Shown here: positions 1 to 10,705 of the stretch, piece by piece | How the letters are laid out: each line of letters begins with the position of its first letter | Numbering within the stretch: the stretch's first letter is position 1 | NCBI RefSeq assembly: GCF_033115175.1 | Contig: NC_084829.1 | Location: forward strand, 134,264,996 to 134,328,995 | Length of the DNA: 64,000 nucleotides | Origin: Lepus europaeus | Lineage: Eukaryota > Chordata > Mammalia > Lagomorpha > Leporidae | Reading direction: 5' to 3' | Position numbers and translations under genes: made by a program | The notes under the pieces: model-generated | The model's input: only the letters and a program-made list of their open reading frames with translations | Database searches by the model: none | What the model was told of the DNA's origin: nothing

Positions 1-504
1 ATTTTTATTTTAATAAGGTCCTTCTGGCATTCACATTATTTAAACCAGTCTGGAAAGGGTCCTAAGCACTTATCTCCAGGTCAGGTCAAGTCCATATCAT
101 TTTATGAAATTCACATTAGTGAGCAGTAGACAGGAGAATATAAGCCTCATCACGTATTTCGTATAATAAGCCAAATAGTAAAACCATGCAAAGTCATGGC
201 CTAGTGGAAGGAGTATCACAAGACACATCAGGACACAGATTGAAGTGGAAACGTCATCAGTGGCACTTCATACTATCCAAATTCTTCACCACTTGGGCCT
301 TGCTGCTTCTAAGCCCCATCCAGTTGTGATCATCTATTACTTTATTTGTCAACTTAAAAATGCTATATCACCGGGAAATAGTTCATGTTCCTGAGGTCAG
401 GAGTCAACCTTAGAATCTTTCTGCTGGTTCCAGGATCAAATCCCCATGACCCTTGATTCTTAAAAGCCAAGTTATTGCCACAAGAAATAATCTAGTTTAA
501 GAAT
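1..504. other. Single-copy flank, no gene seen
   Basis: AT-rich sequence with no long open frame, no splice-flanked coding block and no repeat that I recognise. It lies about 5 kb upstream of TCF21. Confidence 0.5.
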
Positions 505-783
505 TTTTATATATTTATTCATTTGAAAGGCAGACAGGAGACAGAGGCAGACATACACAAAGATATCCTATCTGCTGGCTCATTCAGCAAATGCTCACAA
601 CAGGAAGAGTTGGGCCACACTGAAGCCAGTTGCCTACAACTCATTCTGGTTCTCCCACATGCGTGGCAGGGATTCAAGTACTTGAGCCATCACCTGCAGC
701 TTCCCAGAGTCCACACTAACAGGAAGCAGAGCCTGGACTCCAACTTTGTCTTGCAAACAAATTAATAATGCCAAACACCTGCC
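505..783 (-). mobile_element. CSINE (lagomorph C-repeat), old diverged copy
   Basis: Read on the - strand this is a tRNA-derived lagomorph SINE. The + strand starts with the complement of the A-rich tail (TTTATTCATTTGAAAGGCAG) and ends near the complement of the tRNA-like head (CACCTGCCCC). It is diverged from younger copies in the window, so it is probably an old subfamily. The short open frames over it have no coding meaning. Confidence 0.8.
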
Positions 784-939
784 CCGAAAAGAACCAATTG
801 TAAGCAGATAGTCACCTGGGAAAACCTTTGATTCTGTGTCATCCCCTCCTAACCAGACAGGAAGGAGGCTGGCAGCAAATTGACCTGAGTTTTTTGTACA
901 CCTCTCAATAAAATATATTGTACATAAAAGTTCTGTACA

Positions 940-1263
940 GGGGCTGGTGCTGTGGCATAGCTGGTAAAGCCACCACCTGCAGTGCCAGCATCCCATTTGG
1001 GCAAGTCCCGGCTGCTCTTCTTCCAATCCAGGTCTCTGCGTGGCCTGGAAAGCAGTAGAAGATGGCCCAAGCCCTTAGGCCCCTGCACCCACATGGGAGA
1101 CCGGGAAGAAGCACCTGGCTCCTGGCTTTGGATCAGCACAGTTCCAGCCGTTGCGGCCATCTGGGGAGTGAACCAATGGAAGGAAGACCTTTCTCTCTGT
1201 CTCTCCCTCTCACTGTCTGTAACTCTACCTTTCAAATAAATTTTAAAAATCTTTAAAAAAGAT
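940..1263 (+). mobile_element. CSINE, full length
   Basis: It starts with the tRNA-like head (GGGGCTGGTGCTGTGGCATA), runs through the conserved body (AGTAGAAGATGGCCCAAG; GAGTGAACCAATGGA) and a CT-rich stretch, and ends in an A-rich AAATAAA-type tail. It is the last lagomorph-specific repeat before the roughly 12-kb repeat-poor TCF21 domain. The short frames on both strands here are SINE artefacts. Confidence 0.92.
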
Positions 1264-4200
1264 TTAGGAGACTAAGTGTCACATCTCACCATCTGCCTGG
1301 GTTTCAATTCAGCTCACTTGTTGCCTGGGATCCAACCTGTGCTTCAAGTACATAGGCTTGACTTCTTTCAAAGCTACATTTCAGAGCACGTGAAAGGCAA
1401 GATTAATTTTGGCATCCAAAGAACCATGAAGTGCCTTTCTTTAGATTCAGTTGGTATTATTCATTAGCTTTAAATACTATTGTTGTAGCATCTGTACCAC
1501 CAATCATTGCATTCAATGTGAAAAGAGGAGGTTAATTCTGATTACTAAAGGGTTTATACTCTAAGCTGATGCCAGGTAAAGGTAACACCACATGGCATAC
1601 CACTGCTGGCCTTCTGACATAAACACCAACCAGGCTCATGCTAACAGGCTAGTATCACTATAATTGACAACAAGTAAGGAACTCCCGTGCTCAATTCAGT
1701 AAATGAAGTTAAAACACAAGAATAATGAAGCCAAACTTCAATGGATTTATGAGCAGGTAGACAGCAATCAATCAACAGCAAACAACAGGTGCAGTGGCAG
1801 TCATGCAGAATCAAGAGGCACCAACTTGCTTAGAAGATCTGCAAATTGTTAGAGTGATGGTAGTCGCCATTAAATGAAGAGAAGAAAACATCTGGAGGTG
1901 TTCATTAGAAGAGGGAAATAAAGAGAATTGGCAGCTTTGCCCACTTGCCAACCTGTGTGCCTCCTGGACAAATGATGATGAGCACAAGAAAAGGATTCAA
2001 AGTTGAATTTAAAGGCATCTTTTTCCCCTCATAAAGATAATGCGATGGTATATGAAGTCAGTTCAAAAGAAGCCTAGCATGTTCTACTTCTCATAAAAAA
2101 GGAAGCATAGTATTCCTACTCAGTACCACTGAATCGAATTTGAACTTCCTGAAAATTTATCAGTTGATAAACCAGGATTTAAGTTCAAGGATACATTCCA
2201 TGCCTAATCTTCATTTTACAACTTCTGAAGATAAATTTCCCTTAGCACTAAAATCTTTCAAAGACAGCCTTTCTTGCAAAACAAATTGTTAGAAGTGTGC
2301 AGCAAATTGGCCAGATGCCTCTGGGACATAAATTGTGACTTAAAAGTAAGGTAAGAATTTCAGAAATTATCTCATACTTTCAAACCACAACTAGTTTTCC
2401 GTTTAGTGCTTTGAAACAGCAATGTTCAAAATATTTCTCCTGCTATCAGAAGGGTTAATACAGCTTCTCAAAAGTGCTTCTCTTCTCACAGAATATAGTT
2501 TATATTTTGGGAGAATTTGGCACAGCTTAAGTTACAGCTTAACTGATTTACTCAGTAGAATCCAACAATAAGTCATTTTCCCCACCCATTTGTCCCTAAG
2601 TGTTTATTGGCAGAGATAGACACAAAATTTCAAGAGGGGAAAAATGTATTATTAATACACTTTCATCAAGACTTCACATCAAGATACCTAAATGACAACT
2701 TTCTTCACATGTTGCTCCCAAACCAGGAGCCATCCCTTACAGAATTTTAGAAAGACCTTCAAGTTAATTATCCACCCACTGACCCTTCTCAGCCTAAATG
2801 CAGCAAAGCACAACAAAAGGACTTACTTCTATTCCTGTAAAGAAAAATCATGGTTAGGCATAAAAATCCACTTGTGATGTGAGGCTACTTCTGCTCCTTC
2901 CTAGAAATTGCTATTTTTAAGTTTCTGATATTGAAAAATATACTGACAGCAGAAATATGTTTAATGGTACAAACTAATGTGATTGTTACTATCTCCCACA
3001 ACAACCTGAGTACCTCTCAGCTAAGGTGTAGCAGACAACCAGACCATGGGAAAACCAGTAACTTCAAGAAGAAAAATCTTCACAGTTTAATCACCCGGTG
3101 TGTAGTAAGGCCATAGCTAATGATTACCCCATTCCAGAACCCAAATAAATTATATGTAGTTACTTTGCAGTAGCTACACACACATTTCACAAAGTATTGG
3201 CCAATGCCCGTTTTCACATAGCTCTTCAGTCTAAAAATAACTGTAAATTTTGTGTCCTACCAAGACTGGGAAAAGGGAAGGCAATGCAAAGAAAACTCAT
3301 AAAGAGAATCAGTGGGGCCATTTTCACCAGGCCTGCTGGGTATTCTCTTAATGCGATCTTAGATCTCAGATTAAATTATTAGACTTTCTGTGCTGTAGCA
3401 CTGGGGCATTTATGCATGAAGACAAAGGCAACTTCAACTTGATCTTTCTGTCATCCCTGCTGTGGGAAGAGTCCTTTTCCTGGTTTATAACATCAATCAC
3501 TCTTGCAATAAATCTTGGTAGTGGCTATGGTCATTTAAATCTCCACCTGCACAAACAACAGAAAATAAGAGCTCATAAATCTCTACACTGGTGATTAACA
3601 AATTTTGGATCCTCGGCAATGATATTATGGTGGGGAGGGTTCACTAATTCATTAATAAAGACTGATTCGCTGACAATCTGTTTAGTTTACAGCATAGGGG
3701 AAAGCAAACAAGACCCTGCTAACAAAACAAAACGTTTGAGGTTAGTGAATTCCCAGCTGAGCCCAGGATTAGAGATAGGATATCTGAATGTAGCAAAGGG
3801 GCTGCGCTCTGAGCCAAATGCTCCAGACCTTCATCTTCGACGCCTGAGTCTAAGAAAACCCATGAAGAACTAGCAAGAGAGGTGCATGCAATCTGCTCCT
3901 TTCCCTGGTATCATCATATCCATTTCATTCAATCCCTGGATTCGACTTCCCTTTGCTTTTCTACTTAATTCCCCTGGAAGATTTTCCTGCTCTTCAGGGA
4001 AGATAGTTCCAGCTGGGAACCAGGATGGAAAAGAACCGTTCCGGAAAGGATACTCCTGCTCTGTGTTTCATACTGTCAGCTTCCCAGGAGGGACCAGGTT
4101 GTAAAGAGGATGGAAGGTTGGAGCATTGGGAGGTGGTCGGAATCCCAGCAAATCCCAGGCAAGGTGATAACTGAGGGCAACTAAGCCTGTTAAGATCATA

Positions 4201-4849
4201 GTTCAGAAATGGCATTTCTAAACAGAAACTGGGGAGAAAGTTTTCATTGTACCAAGCAAAGATTATCAATGAACAAAATCTTCTCCACACACACATACTA
4301 TCCTAACTCATTCCCTACCTACCTCCACTAAACAGTGAATGGTTGTTGGGTATGCACCAGTCAAGGGTCTCTGTGTACTGAGCGGCAGTTCTTTGGTGCC
4401 TGCAGAGTGATGACCTGCAGTGAATTTTTGGTACTTTCTCTGCCATCACCCTAAAGATTCTATGAAAGCACTTTCTTTCTTAATTTACCCCAAAGAGGGA
4501 AGATGTCTTCCTAACGCTTTGAGGTCATAAGGGGTATTAGCAGGAGGCAGGTGATCCAGTGTGGACATTAACTGGTGTTACCTTACGTAGGGAGGGCATG
4601 GGCTTGTAAGGTTTGTTCTTACAAATCTTTCTGGGAAGACCCAGAAAAAAGCCAGGATGCATCTGGACATTATCCCAAAGTTCTGAGTACCAACCAGCAG
4701 GAATCTCTTAAGGAAAGACAAGGGCAAGAGGCTGGAGTGGGGCTTGCTACTCTGGCCTGCGACTGCCCTGTGCGTGGTGCAGTGGAGTTGATTTACATTA
4801 CAAGTTGGATATCAGGGTCTGTGCGTGAGAGAGTTTCCCTCTGGTCGTG
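1264..4849. other. TCF21 upstream flank, single-copy DNA
   Basis: About 3.6 kb with no recognisable lagomorph-specific SINE, L1 or LTR and no convincing coding exon. Open frames here are 60-100 codons and have no recognisable product. In human an antisense lncRNA (TARID) runs away from the TCF21 promoter on the opposite strand; a homologue could start in or cross this stretch, but I cannot identify its exons. The stretch is a plausible place for TCF21 enhancers, by position only. Confidence 0.5.
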
Positions 4850-5168
4850 AAAGGGGTCTAAGAGCTTTGCTGGGGCCTGGCAGGCCCCTCCCCTGGGCTG
4901 CAAGGATCCGCCTCTCTATTCCCCAGATAAATTCCTAGTGTCCACCAAATTCCTCAGCGCTCTCTCACACTCCTTTACGGCCACGACTCCGGGGGTGGGG
5001 AAAGCAAGCAAGCGCCGGTTTCCTTCTCGAAGACGCTCCTGCGGTTCCTTCTCACGATTCTGTGAACGGACAGGGTAGGGGCCCCCATCAGCCAGACCCC
5101 AACTCCAACTCCCCACACTGGGTGCCCGTTCCATACTCGGGAGGCCCATTGAAACCTCAGGGTCTCAG

Positions 5169-5207
<39 letters not shown>

Positions 5208-5231
5208 CCCCCAGTCCGCCCCCGCCCCAGC
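4850..5231 (+). promoter_or_regulatory. Putative TCF21 promoter and 5'UTR
   Basis: GC content and CpG count rise sharply just upstream of the TCF21 ATG. A GC/KLF-type box (CCCCTCCCCT) lies at 4885-4894 and overlaps a perfect 17-bp inverted repeat at 4872-4888 (GGGGCCTG-G-CAGGCCCC). No clear TATA box is visible, which suits a CpG-island promoter. A long TC tract (5171-5203) lies in the presumed 5'UTR, 28 bp before the start codon. The transcription start cannot be placed from sequence alone. Confidence 0.55.
5171..5203. repeat. (TC)n microsatellite in the TCF21 5'UTR
   Basis: About 16 uninterrupted TC units, 28 bp upstream of the TCF21 start codon. A dinucleotide run of this purity should vary in length between individuals. 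It also gives a pyrimidine-rich tract in the leader of the mRNA. Confidence 0.9.
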
Positions 5232-6015
5232 ATGTCCACTGGCTCCCTCAGCGATGTGGAGGACCTTCAAGAGGTGGAGATGCTGGAATGCGACGGGCTG
5301 AAAATGGACTCGAACAAGGAGTTTGCGACTTCCAACGAGAGCACGGAGGAGAGCTCCAACTGCGAGAACGGGTCTCCCCAGAAGGGCCGCGGCGGCCTGG
5401 GCAAGAGGAGGAAGGCGCCCACCAAGAAGAGCCCCTTGAGCGGCGTCAGCCAGGAGGGGAAGCAGGTCCAGCGCAACGCGGCCAACGCGCGCGAGCGGGC
5501 CCGCATGCGGGTGCTCAGCAAGGCCTTCTCCAGGCTCAAGACCACCCTGCCCTGGGTTCCTCCGGACACCAAGCTCTCCAAGCTGGACACGCTCAGGCTG
5601 GCGTCCAGCTACATCGCCCACTTGAGGCAGATCCTGGCTAACGACAAGTACGAGAACGGTTACATTCACCCGGTGAACCTGGTGAGTTGTGCGGCGTGAG
5701 GTGCGGGCACGCCCGCAGTGCGCGCAGAGCTGGGAGTGGGGTGCGGGCGCCCGGTGGCTCCCACAGCTTGGCCACTGAGGGCCTCGCGCCTCCTGGGACC
5801 GGCTGCGGACGCTCCCCACAGCGCCCTCGCGCTCTGTCCCACCGGCTGCCGGGGCGGGAGTAGTTTATGAGAGGGTTTGACGTGGCAGCTCAATTAGGGA
5901 TTTGCAAATGTACGAAGTTGGCAAAGAGGAGGGATGCCCCGTGCCAGCGCCAGCGCCGGCGTCAGCGCCATCCCCGCTGGCGTGAAGACGCTGGCTCCGG
6001 ACAGGGAACCCTGGC
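5220..6015. promoter_or_regulatory. CpG island over TCF21 exon 1 and start of intron 1
   Basis: Dense CpG dinucleotides run from just before the ATG through exon 1 and about 330 bp into the intron. At 5942-5970 there is a short imperfect repeat of the hexamer GCCAGC/GTCAGC. In human the TCF21 CpG island is controlled by methylation and by the antisense RNA TARID; whether that holds here is inference. Confidence 0.75.
5232..5681 (+). CDS. TCF21: TCF21, coding exon 1 (bHLH transcription factor)
   Basis: This exon encodes residues 1-150 of TCF21 (POD1/capsulin/epicardin), a nuclear class II bHLH factor. The family pairs with E-proteins such as TCF3 and binds CANNTG E-boxes in kidney, lung, gonad, spleen and epicardial mesenchyme. 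The N-terminus is acidic and Ser/Glu-rich ([20 protein letters not shown]), followed by a basic stretch [10 protein letters not shown] at about 57-66, a likely nuclear localisation signal. The bHLH spans about 79-138: basic region [12 protein letters not shown] with the E-box-reading Glu88 and Arg residues, helix 1 about 93-107, loop [11 protein letters not shown], helix 2 from LDTLRL. The ATG is the first in frame with the conserved N-terminus. The exon ends in phase 0 after AACCTG, and the donor GTGAGT follows. The open frame runs 15 bp into the intron, where it would add VSCAA before a stop; those residues are not part of the protein. Identification is from the protein sequence as I recall it. 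Confidence 0.98.
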
Positions 6016-7399
6016 AAGATGCTGTGCACCGACGGGGCGCTGTATGAATCCTTTTATTCTTTTTTTAGCTGAAAGGAAAGCTTGATTTTCACTTCTTTAA
6101 ATCTTGCAGATATAACTCACAATTGAAGAGTCTTTCATTCTCAGAATTTGGAACCGTTAGATAGGGACTCATTCATAAGTACACCCCCCAGCCCCCACAA
6201 CTGTCCATGTAAGTCCCCCAGGGACTTAACTATTTTGTTTGTGTCCTACAAGCGGATTAACACTTTTAAATCCTTAAAGTTTTAGCAAAAATCAGCATAA
6301 TCGATAAATTCTCAGAGATATGTCAGTCTCATCTGAGAAGAAAATATTACATTTTTTATCTTAAAAAGCAACGCCCACTGAGTCTAACTTTTTTAAATAC
6401 ACAAAATTGATTGAACCTACTATTTTTCTCAAATACATTTTACTGCTGAAGTCATATATTTTAATTCTTTTGTCATTTGATTTCGTTTTAAAACTTCCAG
6501 GCTCTGAAGAAAAACAACTTACTAGGACCTCTGTTTATATACGATAAGAAAGACAGGTTTTCCTCTGAAAGCCAGCCTTCCAGAGACTTCAATTGTCTTC
6601 CCACCGAATCAGTCTCGGGGGCTTGGGGGGAGGGGGTGCAAAAACACATTTTGCACGGAAAAGGTTTTGTCTCCAATTAAAGGGGTTTTTTTTTTCTTCA
6701 ATGGGATGATTGAATGGCTCTTTTTTTTAATCGGAACTAAAACGAAAGTACTACCTAGAACACTTGGATAATGCTGCTGGCTTCATCTTAGAATAAGAAG
6801 CGCAAATGAACTTTATTGCAGAACAGCCTGGAGAAAGGAAGAGAAAGCGATGTAGAAGACTATTTTAAATAAGATGTCCGTGTTACCTCTCACTAGCTTT
6901 TTTTCCCTAAGAGATCGTGGTTAATTTAGAGACTGAGGTTAAAGCCTGGGTTTGTGCTGGTCAGAGGAGAGGCTGGGAATTGATAGAGACAAGGGGTTTT
7001 GGGGGGGCGAGAGGCCTTGGCCTCCGGAGGGAGGGCGCCCAGCAGGCGCAGGGTTCTCCCGGGCTCCCCGATTCAGGCTGGGCCAAGCACCAGCCGCTCG
7101 CGGCTTCGGAAGCGCCTCTCCCTCTCGGGTTTCACTTCTAGCCCAGCGTGAGGGCTTTGCGCTCCTAATCTAAAGGCCCAGCACCACGTCGAGCTGCGAC
7201 CCGGCGCCAAGGCAGCCTTTGGTTTTCTGCAGCCACGGGGCGCCCCAGGACGCCGAGTAGGTGGCAGAGATGACTGGCCTGGCAGCTCACCGCCTGCTCC
7301 CCCACCCCCAGCGCGCCCCTCCTCTGCTCCCAGACTCTGAGCTCACCCCAGCCCCTCCTCCATGGCCACTCACCTCCTCCACCCTCTTCTCTCCTGCAG
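5682..7399 (+). other. TCF21 intron 1 (1,718 bp)
   Basis: It starts with a near-consensus donor (GTGAGT, 5682) and ends with a pyrimidine-rich acceptor (TTCTCTCCTGCAG, ending 7399). It separates codons 150 and 151 in phase 0. The 5' third and the last 400 bp are GC-rich; the middle is AT-rich. No SINE or L1 lies inside. A palindromic octamer-like site ATTTGCAAAT at 5900-5909, next to CAATTAG, could bind POU or homeodomain factors; that is speculative. Confidence 0.95.
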
Positions 7400-7489
7400 A
7401 CGTGGCCCTTTATGGTGGCCGGGAAACCCGAGAGTGACCTCAAAGAAGTGGTGACCGCGAGCCGCTTATGTGGAACCACAGCGTCCTGA
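7400..7489 (+). CDS. TCF21: TCF21, coding exon 2 (C-terminus and stop)
   Basis: Twenty-nine codons plus TGA (7487-7489) complete the protein: [20 protein letters not shown], then SRLCGTTAS. Joined to exon 1 the protein is 179 residues, equal to the known mammalian length, with no frameshift or premature stop. This tail lies C-terminal to the bHLH and is strongly conserved in the family. The exon is too short to stand out as an open frame and is found only by following the splice site. Confidence 0.97.
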
Positions 7490-7497
7490 CCTTGGAG

Positions 7498-7590
7498 GTG
7501 CGAGTCTGGGAAAGGCGCGCTCCCGGGGGGAGCGGGCCCCGGGAAGGCGACCCCTGCCCTCTCCTCTCTGTCTTTGCTTCCCCCTCTCAG
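7498..7590 (+). other. Possible 3'UTR intron of TCF21 (93 bp)
   Basis: A donor-like GAG|GTGCGA follows the stop codon by 8 bp, and a strong pyrimidine tract ending CCCCTCTCAG closes the interval. GT-AG ends and a good acceptor are visible; the length is near the lower limit for mammalian introns. The donor is less than 50 nt after the stop, so splicing should not trigger nonsense-mediated decay. I recall that human TCF21 has transcript variants differing outside the coding region, which would fit. Confidence 0.45.
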
Positions 7591-7919
7591 CGCTCCTCTC
7601 CCTGTCCCACCCCGGCGAGAACACTTTACAGCGACGAGGAGATTCGTTTCCAAGCCAGAGGAGACCGACTGTACTTACAAAGATCCCCACCTATTTAACT
7701 TTATGAACTCCTATGGTGAAAGACTCTGCGAGCCTTGCTGGTCCAAGTGCAATATGTAATTATAAATATATAAATAGATAATAAGAGCCTTATCAATGTG
7801 TATCTTTTGTACAATATGTTGTAAAGTGTAGATCATAGAATAGCTGACTTTGACAGTCACATTTATAAAGGAAGTCACTTAAAGATTATTTTTTTCAGAC
7901 AAGTTTTGCTACTTTCGAA

Positions 7920-7925
7920 AATAAA
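7920..7925 (+). terminator. TCF21 polyadenylation signal
   Basis: Canonical AATAAA, with a GU/U-rich element downstream (GGTGAGTTTTGTTTTTT, starting about 7958). This places cleavage near 7940-7950. A second AATAAA at 7979-7984 could give a slightly longer transcript. Confidence 0.85.
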
Positions 7926-7959
7926 TCTCTCTTTATATTGCTAAAAGCCCTGACCCTGG

Positions 7960-9569
7960 TGAGTTTTGTTTTTTTTTAAATAAACATTTATCTGGAGGGA
8001 AAAAAGTAGGAAACTCTTGGGGAAGTTTGATAATAAAAAATGGTTCTTTCTTTTAAGCCTCAATCCAAACTTTTAGAGATAGCAAAATACTGATTCCCTA
8101 TATGAAGGTGCAGGTCATATTTTGTACTGAAACCATAAAAAAGGAACTCATGGAAGCTAATTTTAACACTAATAGAAGTAAGGTAGCTTTAAACAAAGGC
8201 TGGATAGGGTTAAGGTTACTCACAGTTGCACAGCTCAAGAGTTAAAACACACCAGAGAAATAAAATCCAATTTTCGTGTATTCCGCAGGATAATTGGTGC
8301 CACGAGCAGGAAAGTAAATCCCACGTTTTACGACCTTGCAGGCATTGACAAGGTCCCAAACAGCCCAGGGTGGCAAACTAATGAAGAAATCACGGGAGTC
8401 ACGAAAGATGCAAATTCCACAACCCCTGGGACGTGTTTTACGATTTTCAAAATGCTGCAACCTACATTATGCATTTGTTATTAATAATTCGCCGGTTTAT
8501 TCTAACAATCAACCTGCATGGCTGCATTTCGGGTGCGGTTGCCCGGTGCGTTCAGCACCCGCCACGACTTCCGGCCGACTGGGCTTTAATTTAAACATCT
8601 TCCAGGCTACGGAACAGCTCCTAAGGGAAGATTAAGTTGAGATAAACAGAGAGGCGAGGCTGAGGAGCCTGGGACCGGGCTCGCTCGCTGCCCCAGTGCA
8701 GCCCGCGGCGGCCGATGCGCCAGATGCCACCGGGGCTGTTTAATGTTCGGGGTTATGACCGCAGTGTTTACAAGACGTCTTGGCTTATTTATACTGTTAT
8801 TCCTCGCAGAGGGCCTTGAAACTTCCGCTTCATTTGCTCTTGCTTTTCGATTTTTCCCACTTTTCTCGGCTCAGTTCTGGTACCTGGAATCAGAGCTTTC
8901 CTGCCCCCCTCCCGCAGTTCCCTCTCCAATCAACCCCAAAAGGGCCGCTCTCCGGGTGGAGCCCTCGGCCTGGCCGGCGAGGCTGCACCGCGCCTGGGAA
9001 GCCGCCCTGAGCAATGCGCTGTCTGCTGGTAAGGGTCCGAGGGCTGGAGACTTGGGCGAAGCTTGCTCCAAGTCCCTGTCGCCTGCCCCTTGGAGGACTT
9101 TCCAAAGTGCCAGACCACCCCTCCCACGCCCCATCCCACCCCAGCTTCCCGTTCAAGAGCACTGGCCAGCTCTGGCCAGTGCCCAGTTCCCCTGAAGTCG
9201 TGTGCTGTGTCACGTTTACCAGAGGCTCAGAGCACTCGCCTCCTCCGATCCAGAGTTCAAGTTCGAGGCGAGTCCCAGAGCGATTCAGCTGTTTGCTGTT
9301 CACCTTCGACAGATTTCTCTAACTCCTGCTTACAATTTTACAAACCAAATGTTCAAAATTCTGGGCACTACCACCGATGGCCTCAGGCGTTAGTAACTTC
9401 TGCTTGTTCATTCTAACAATTTCAAACTATAGATGGACTTAAAAAAAAAAAAAAAAGTCCCGAATGCTTCCAACCTATCCTTTGAAACCTTTGCTTTAGG
9501 CAGGAGACTAGGCACAGGGAACACTGGATCCAGCCCTGATTCCACATGCATCTAACTCTTCCCTAAGAG
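7960..9569. other. TCF21 3' flank, single-copy with a CpG-rich core
   Basis: No recognisable repeat apart from a poly-A run at 9440-9456. The part from about 8520 to 9180 is GC- and CpG-rich, next to an AT-rich homeodomain-like stretch (CATTATGCATTTGTTATTAA, 8465-8484). Overlapping frames up to 150 codons occur on both strands but show no domain and no splice context. A downstream enhancer is possible, by composition and position only. Confidence 0.45.
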
Positions 9570-9738
9570 GACCTGAATGGTCAGTTTTCTCCTCTCTGCC
9601 AACAAAGGGAAAGATGATGATAGTGATTATAATGCTAACTCAGCTCCTGAGGTCTTGTGGGGCTTGAATGAGATTATATCTATGCAATCCTAAGAGAAAG
9701 GCTTTGTGCAAATGGTGATTACTTTTAGTAAGTGATGG
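9570..9738 (+). repeat. MIR (ancient tRNA-derived SINE)
   Basis: The order of motifs is that of a MIR: GGTCAGTTTTCTCCTCT, a GATGATAGTGATTATAATG stretch, GGGGCTTGAATGAGATTATA, then AGGCTTTGTGCAAATGGT. It is highly diverged, as expected for a repeat older than the placental mammals. Confidence 0.7.
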
Positions 9739-10705
9739 TTGATGATTGACACTTAAACCCAAAACAAAGTGTCTCAGGCAGGAAGCTCAAAAACGTATAT
9801 GCTTATAACGTACAGGAGACAGAATTTTTATCCCTTGAATAAAAACATCTCTCTTCTATGCAGTGTTGGACAATTCTCACCACCACTATCACTTCCACCT
9901 CAGATTACCATTCTCCAAAGTTGTCCAGAACTTTCTAGCAACATGACACCAAGAACTTCAGAATGCAGAAAAATTCAGAACATAAACTAAGTAGAAGTGT
10001 GACACTGATTCCTGGTACTGGGGATGCCAGAGTCCATCACGGGTCTCCAGCACTGGGGCTAGGCACACGACCGGATGAAGCTAGCAAAGCTGTGGCAGTA
10101 GCTGGGTTGTGGCTGTCACTACCCCCCAGAAGCCTGACATCACCACCCCATAGTCGTCTCTCTTTCTCCCTGGATGTTTCTCCCATGTCAGAGCGTCCCA
10201 GTGTCCACACCCACCATGCCTGCTTCCAGCACCTCCTGTACCTCTCCCATGCTTCCCAGCACCCAGCCGAGGTATGCGGTGGGTCTGCATTTCAACAGGG
10301 AGTGGGAAGCTGGGCAAGAGTAACCCATATGCTCTGCCTCAAACTCACAGCGCTGCAAGCAAGGGATGGGGAGTATCCTCTAGGTTATGAAAACTGTCTT
10401 AACAGGTGCTTTCAGAAAGAACTGGAAAACAACCAAAGAAGCTCATAGATTCATAAATGGTGAATGAAATATTTCAAATAAGTGTGCCTGCAATTCTCAG
10501 AAGGCTCATATAGTCAAACTGTACTGTAGCCAGAGAAATCTTCTCTTTCTCTCTCTCTCCACCCCCCCCCCCATGGTTTGTCTGATTTTCTACAATCCCA
10601 AACTGAAGATGTCTTTCAATACAAAGAGGCAGTAACACTGCTCTCTGGTACCCGCTGGCACGTGTCCTTAAGGACTGAAGACAAAAGCACAGCGGAAGGA
10701 GTACA
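9739..10705. other. Single-copy DNA, no gene seen
   Basis: No recognisable repeat except a small CT/C-run (TTCTCTTTCTCTCTCTCTCC followed by about 11 C) at 10541-10572. A 161-codon frame (9963-10448) has low-complexity composition and no identifiable domain, so I do not call it a gene. Confidence 0.45.

Larger units (their letters stand above)
7020..7660. promoter_or_regulatory. GC-rich block around TCF21 exon 2
   Basis: CpG-rich sequence covers the end of intron 1, exon 2 and the start of the 3'UTR. It may be an extension of the TCF21 CpG domain. No separate gene is supported; open frames on both strands are by-products of high GC. Confidence 0.5.
7490..7945 (+). other. TCF21 3'UTR
   Basis: It runs from the stop codon to the likely cleavage site about 20 bp after the polyadenylation signal. 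The first 170 bp are GC-rich; the rest is strongly AU-rich with ATAAATATATAAATAG-type runs near 7764-7780, as in short-lived regulatory mRNAs. A possible 93-bp intron lies at 7498-7590. Confidence 0.75.

Noticed and set aside
940-1263. A tRNA gene in the CSINE head
   Set aside because: CSINE heads are tRNA-derived but lack an intact cloverleaf; the body and A-rich tail show a SINE. The same holds for the other CSINE copies.
5682-5699. TCF21 ending at the in-frame stop after exon 1
   Set aside because: The frame continues into a good GTGAGT donor, and exon 2 restores the known C-terminus. The five extra codons are intronic.
5157-5819. A 220-codon antisense frame, longer than TCF21 exon 1 itself
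   Set aside because: It is the complement of TCF21 exon 1 and GC-rich flanks, with no domain. High GC and constrained sense codons explain the lack of stops. An antisense RNA may exist here in human, but not a protein.
8743-9322. Frames up to 150 codons 3' of TCF21
   Set aside because: Many overlapping frames on both strands with low-complexity composition and no homology I can recognise.
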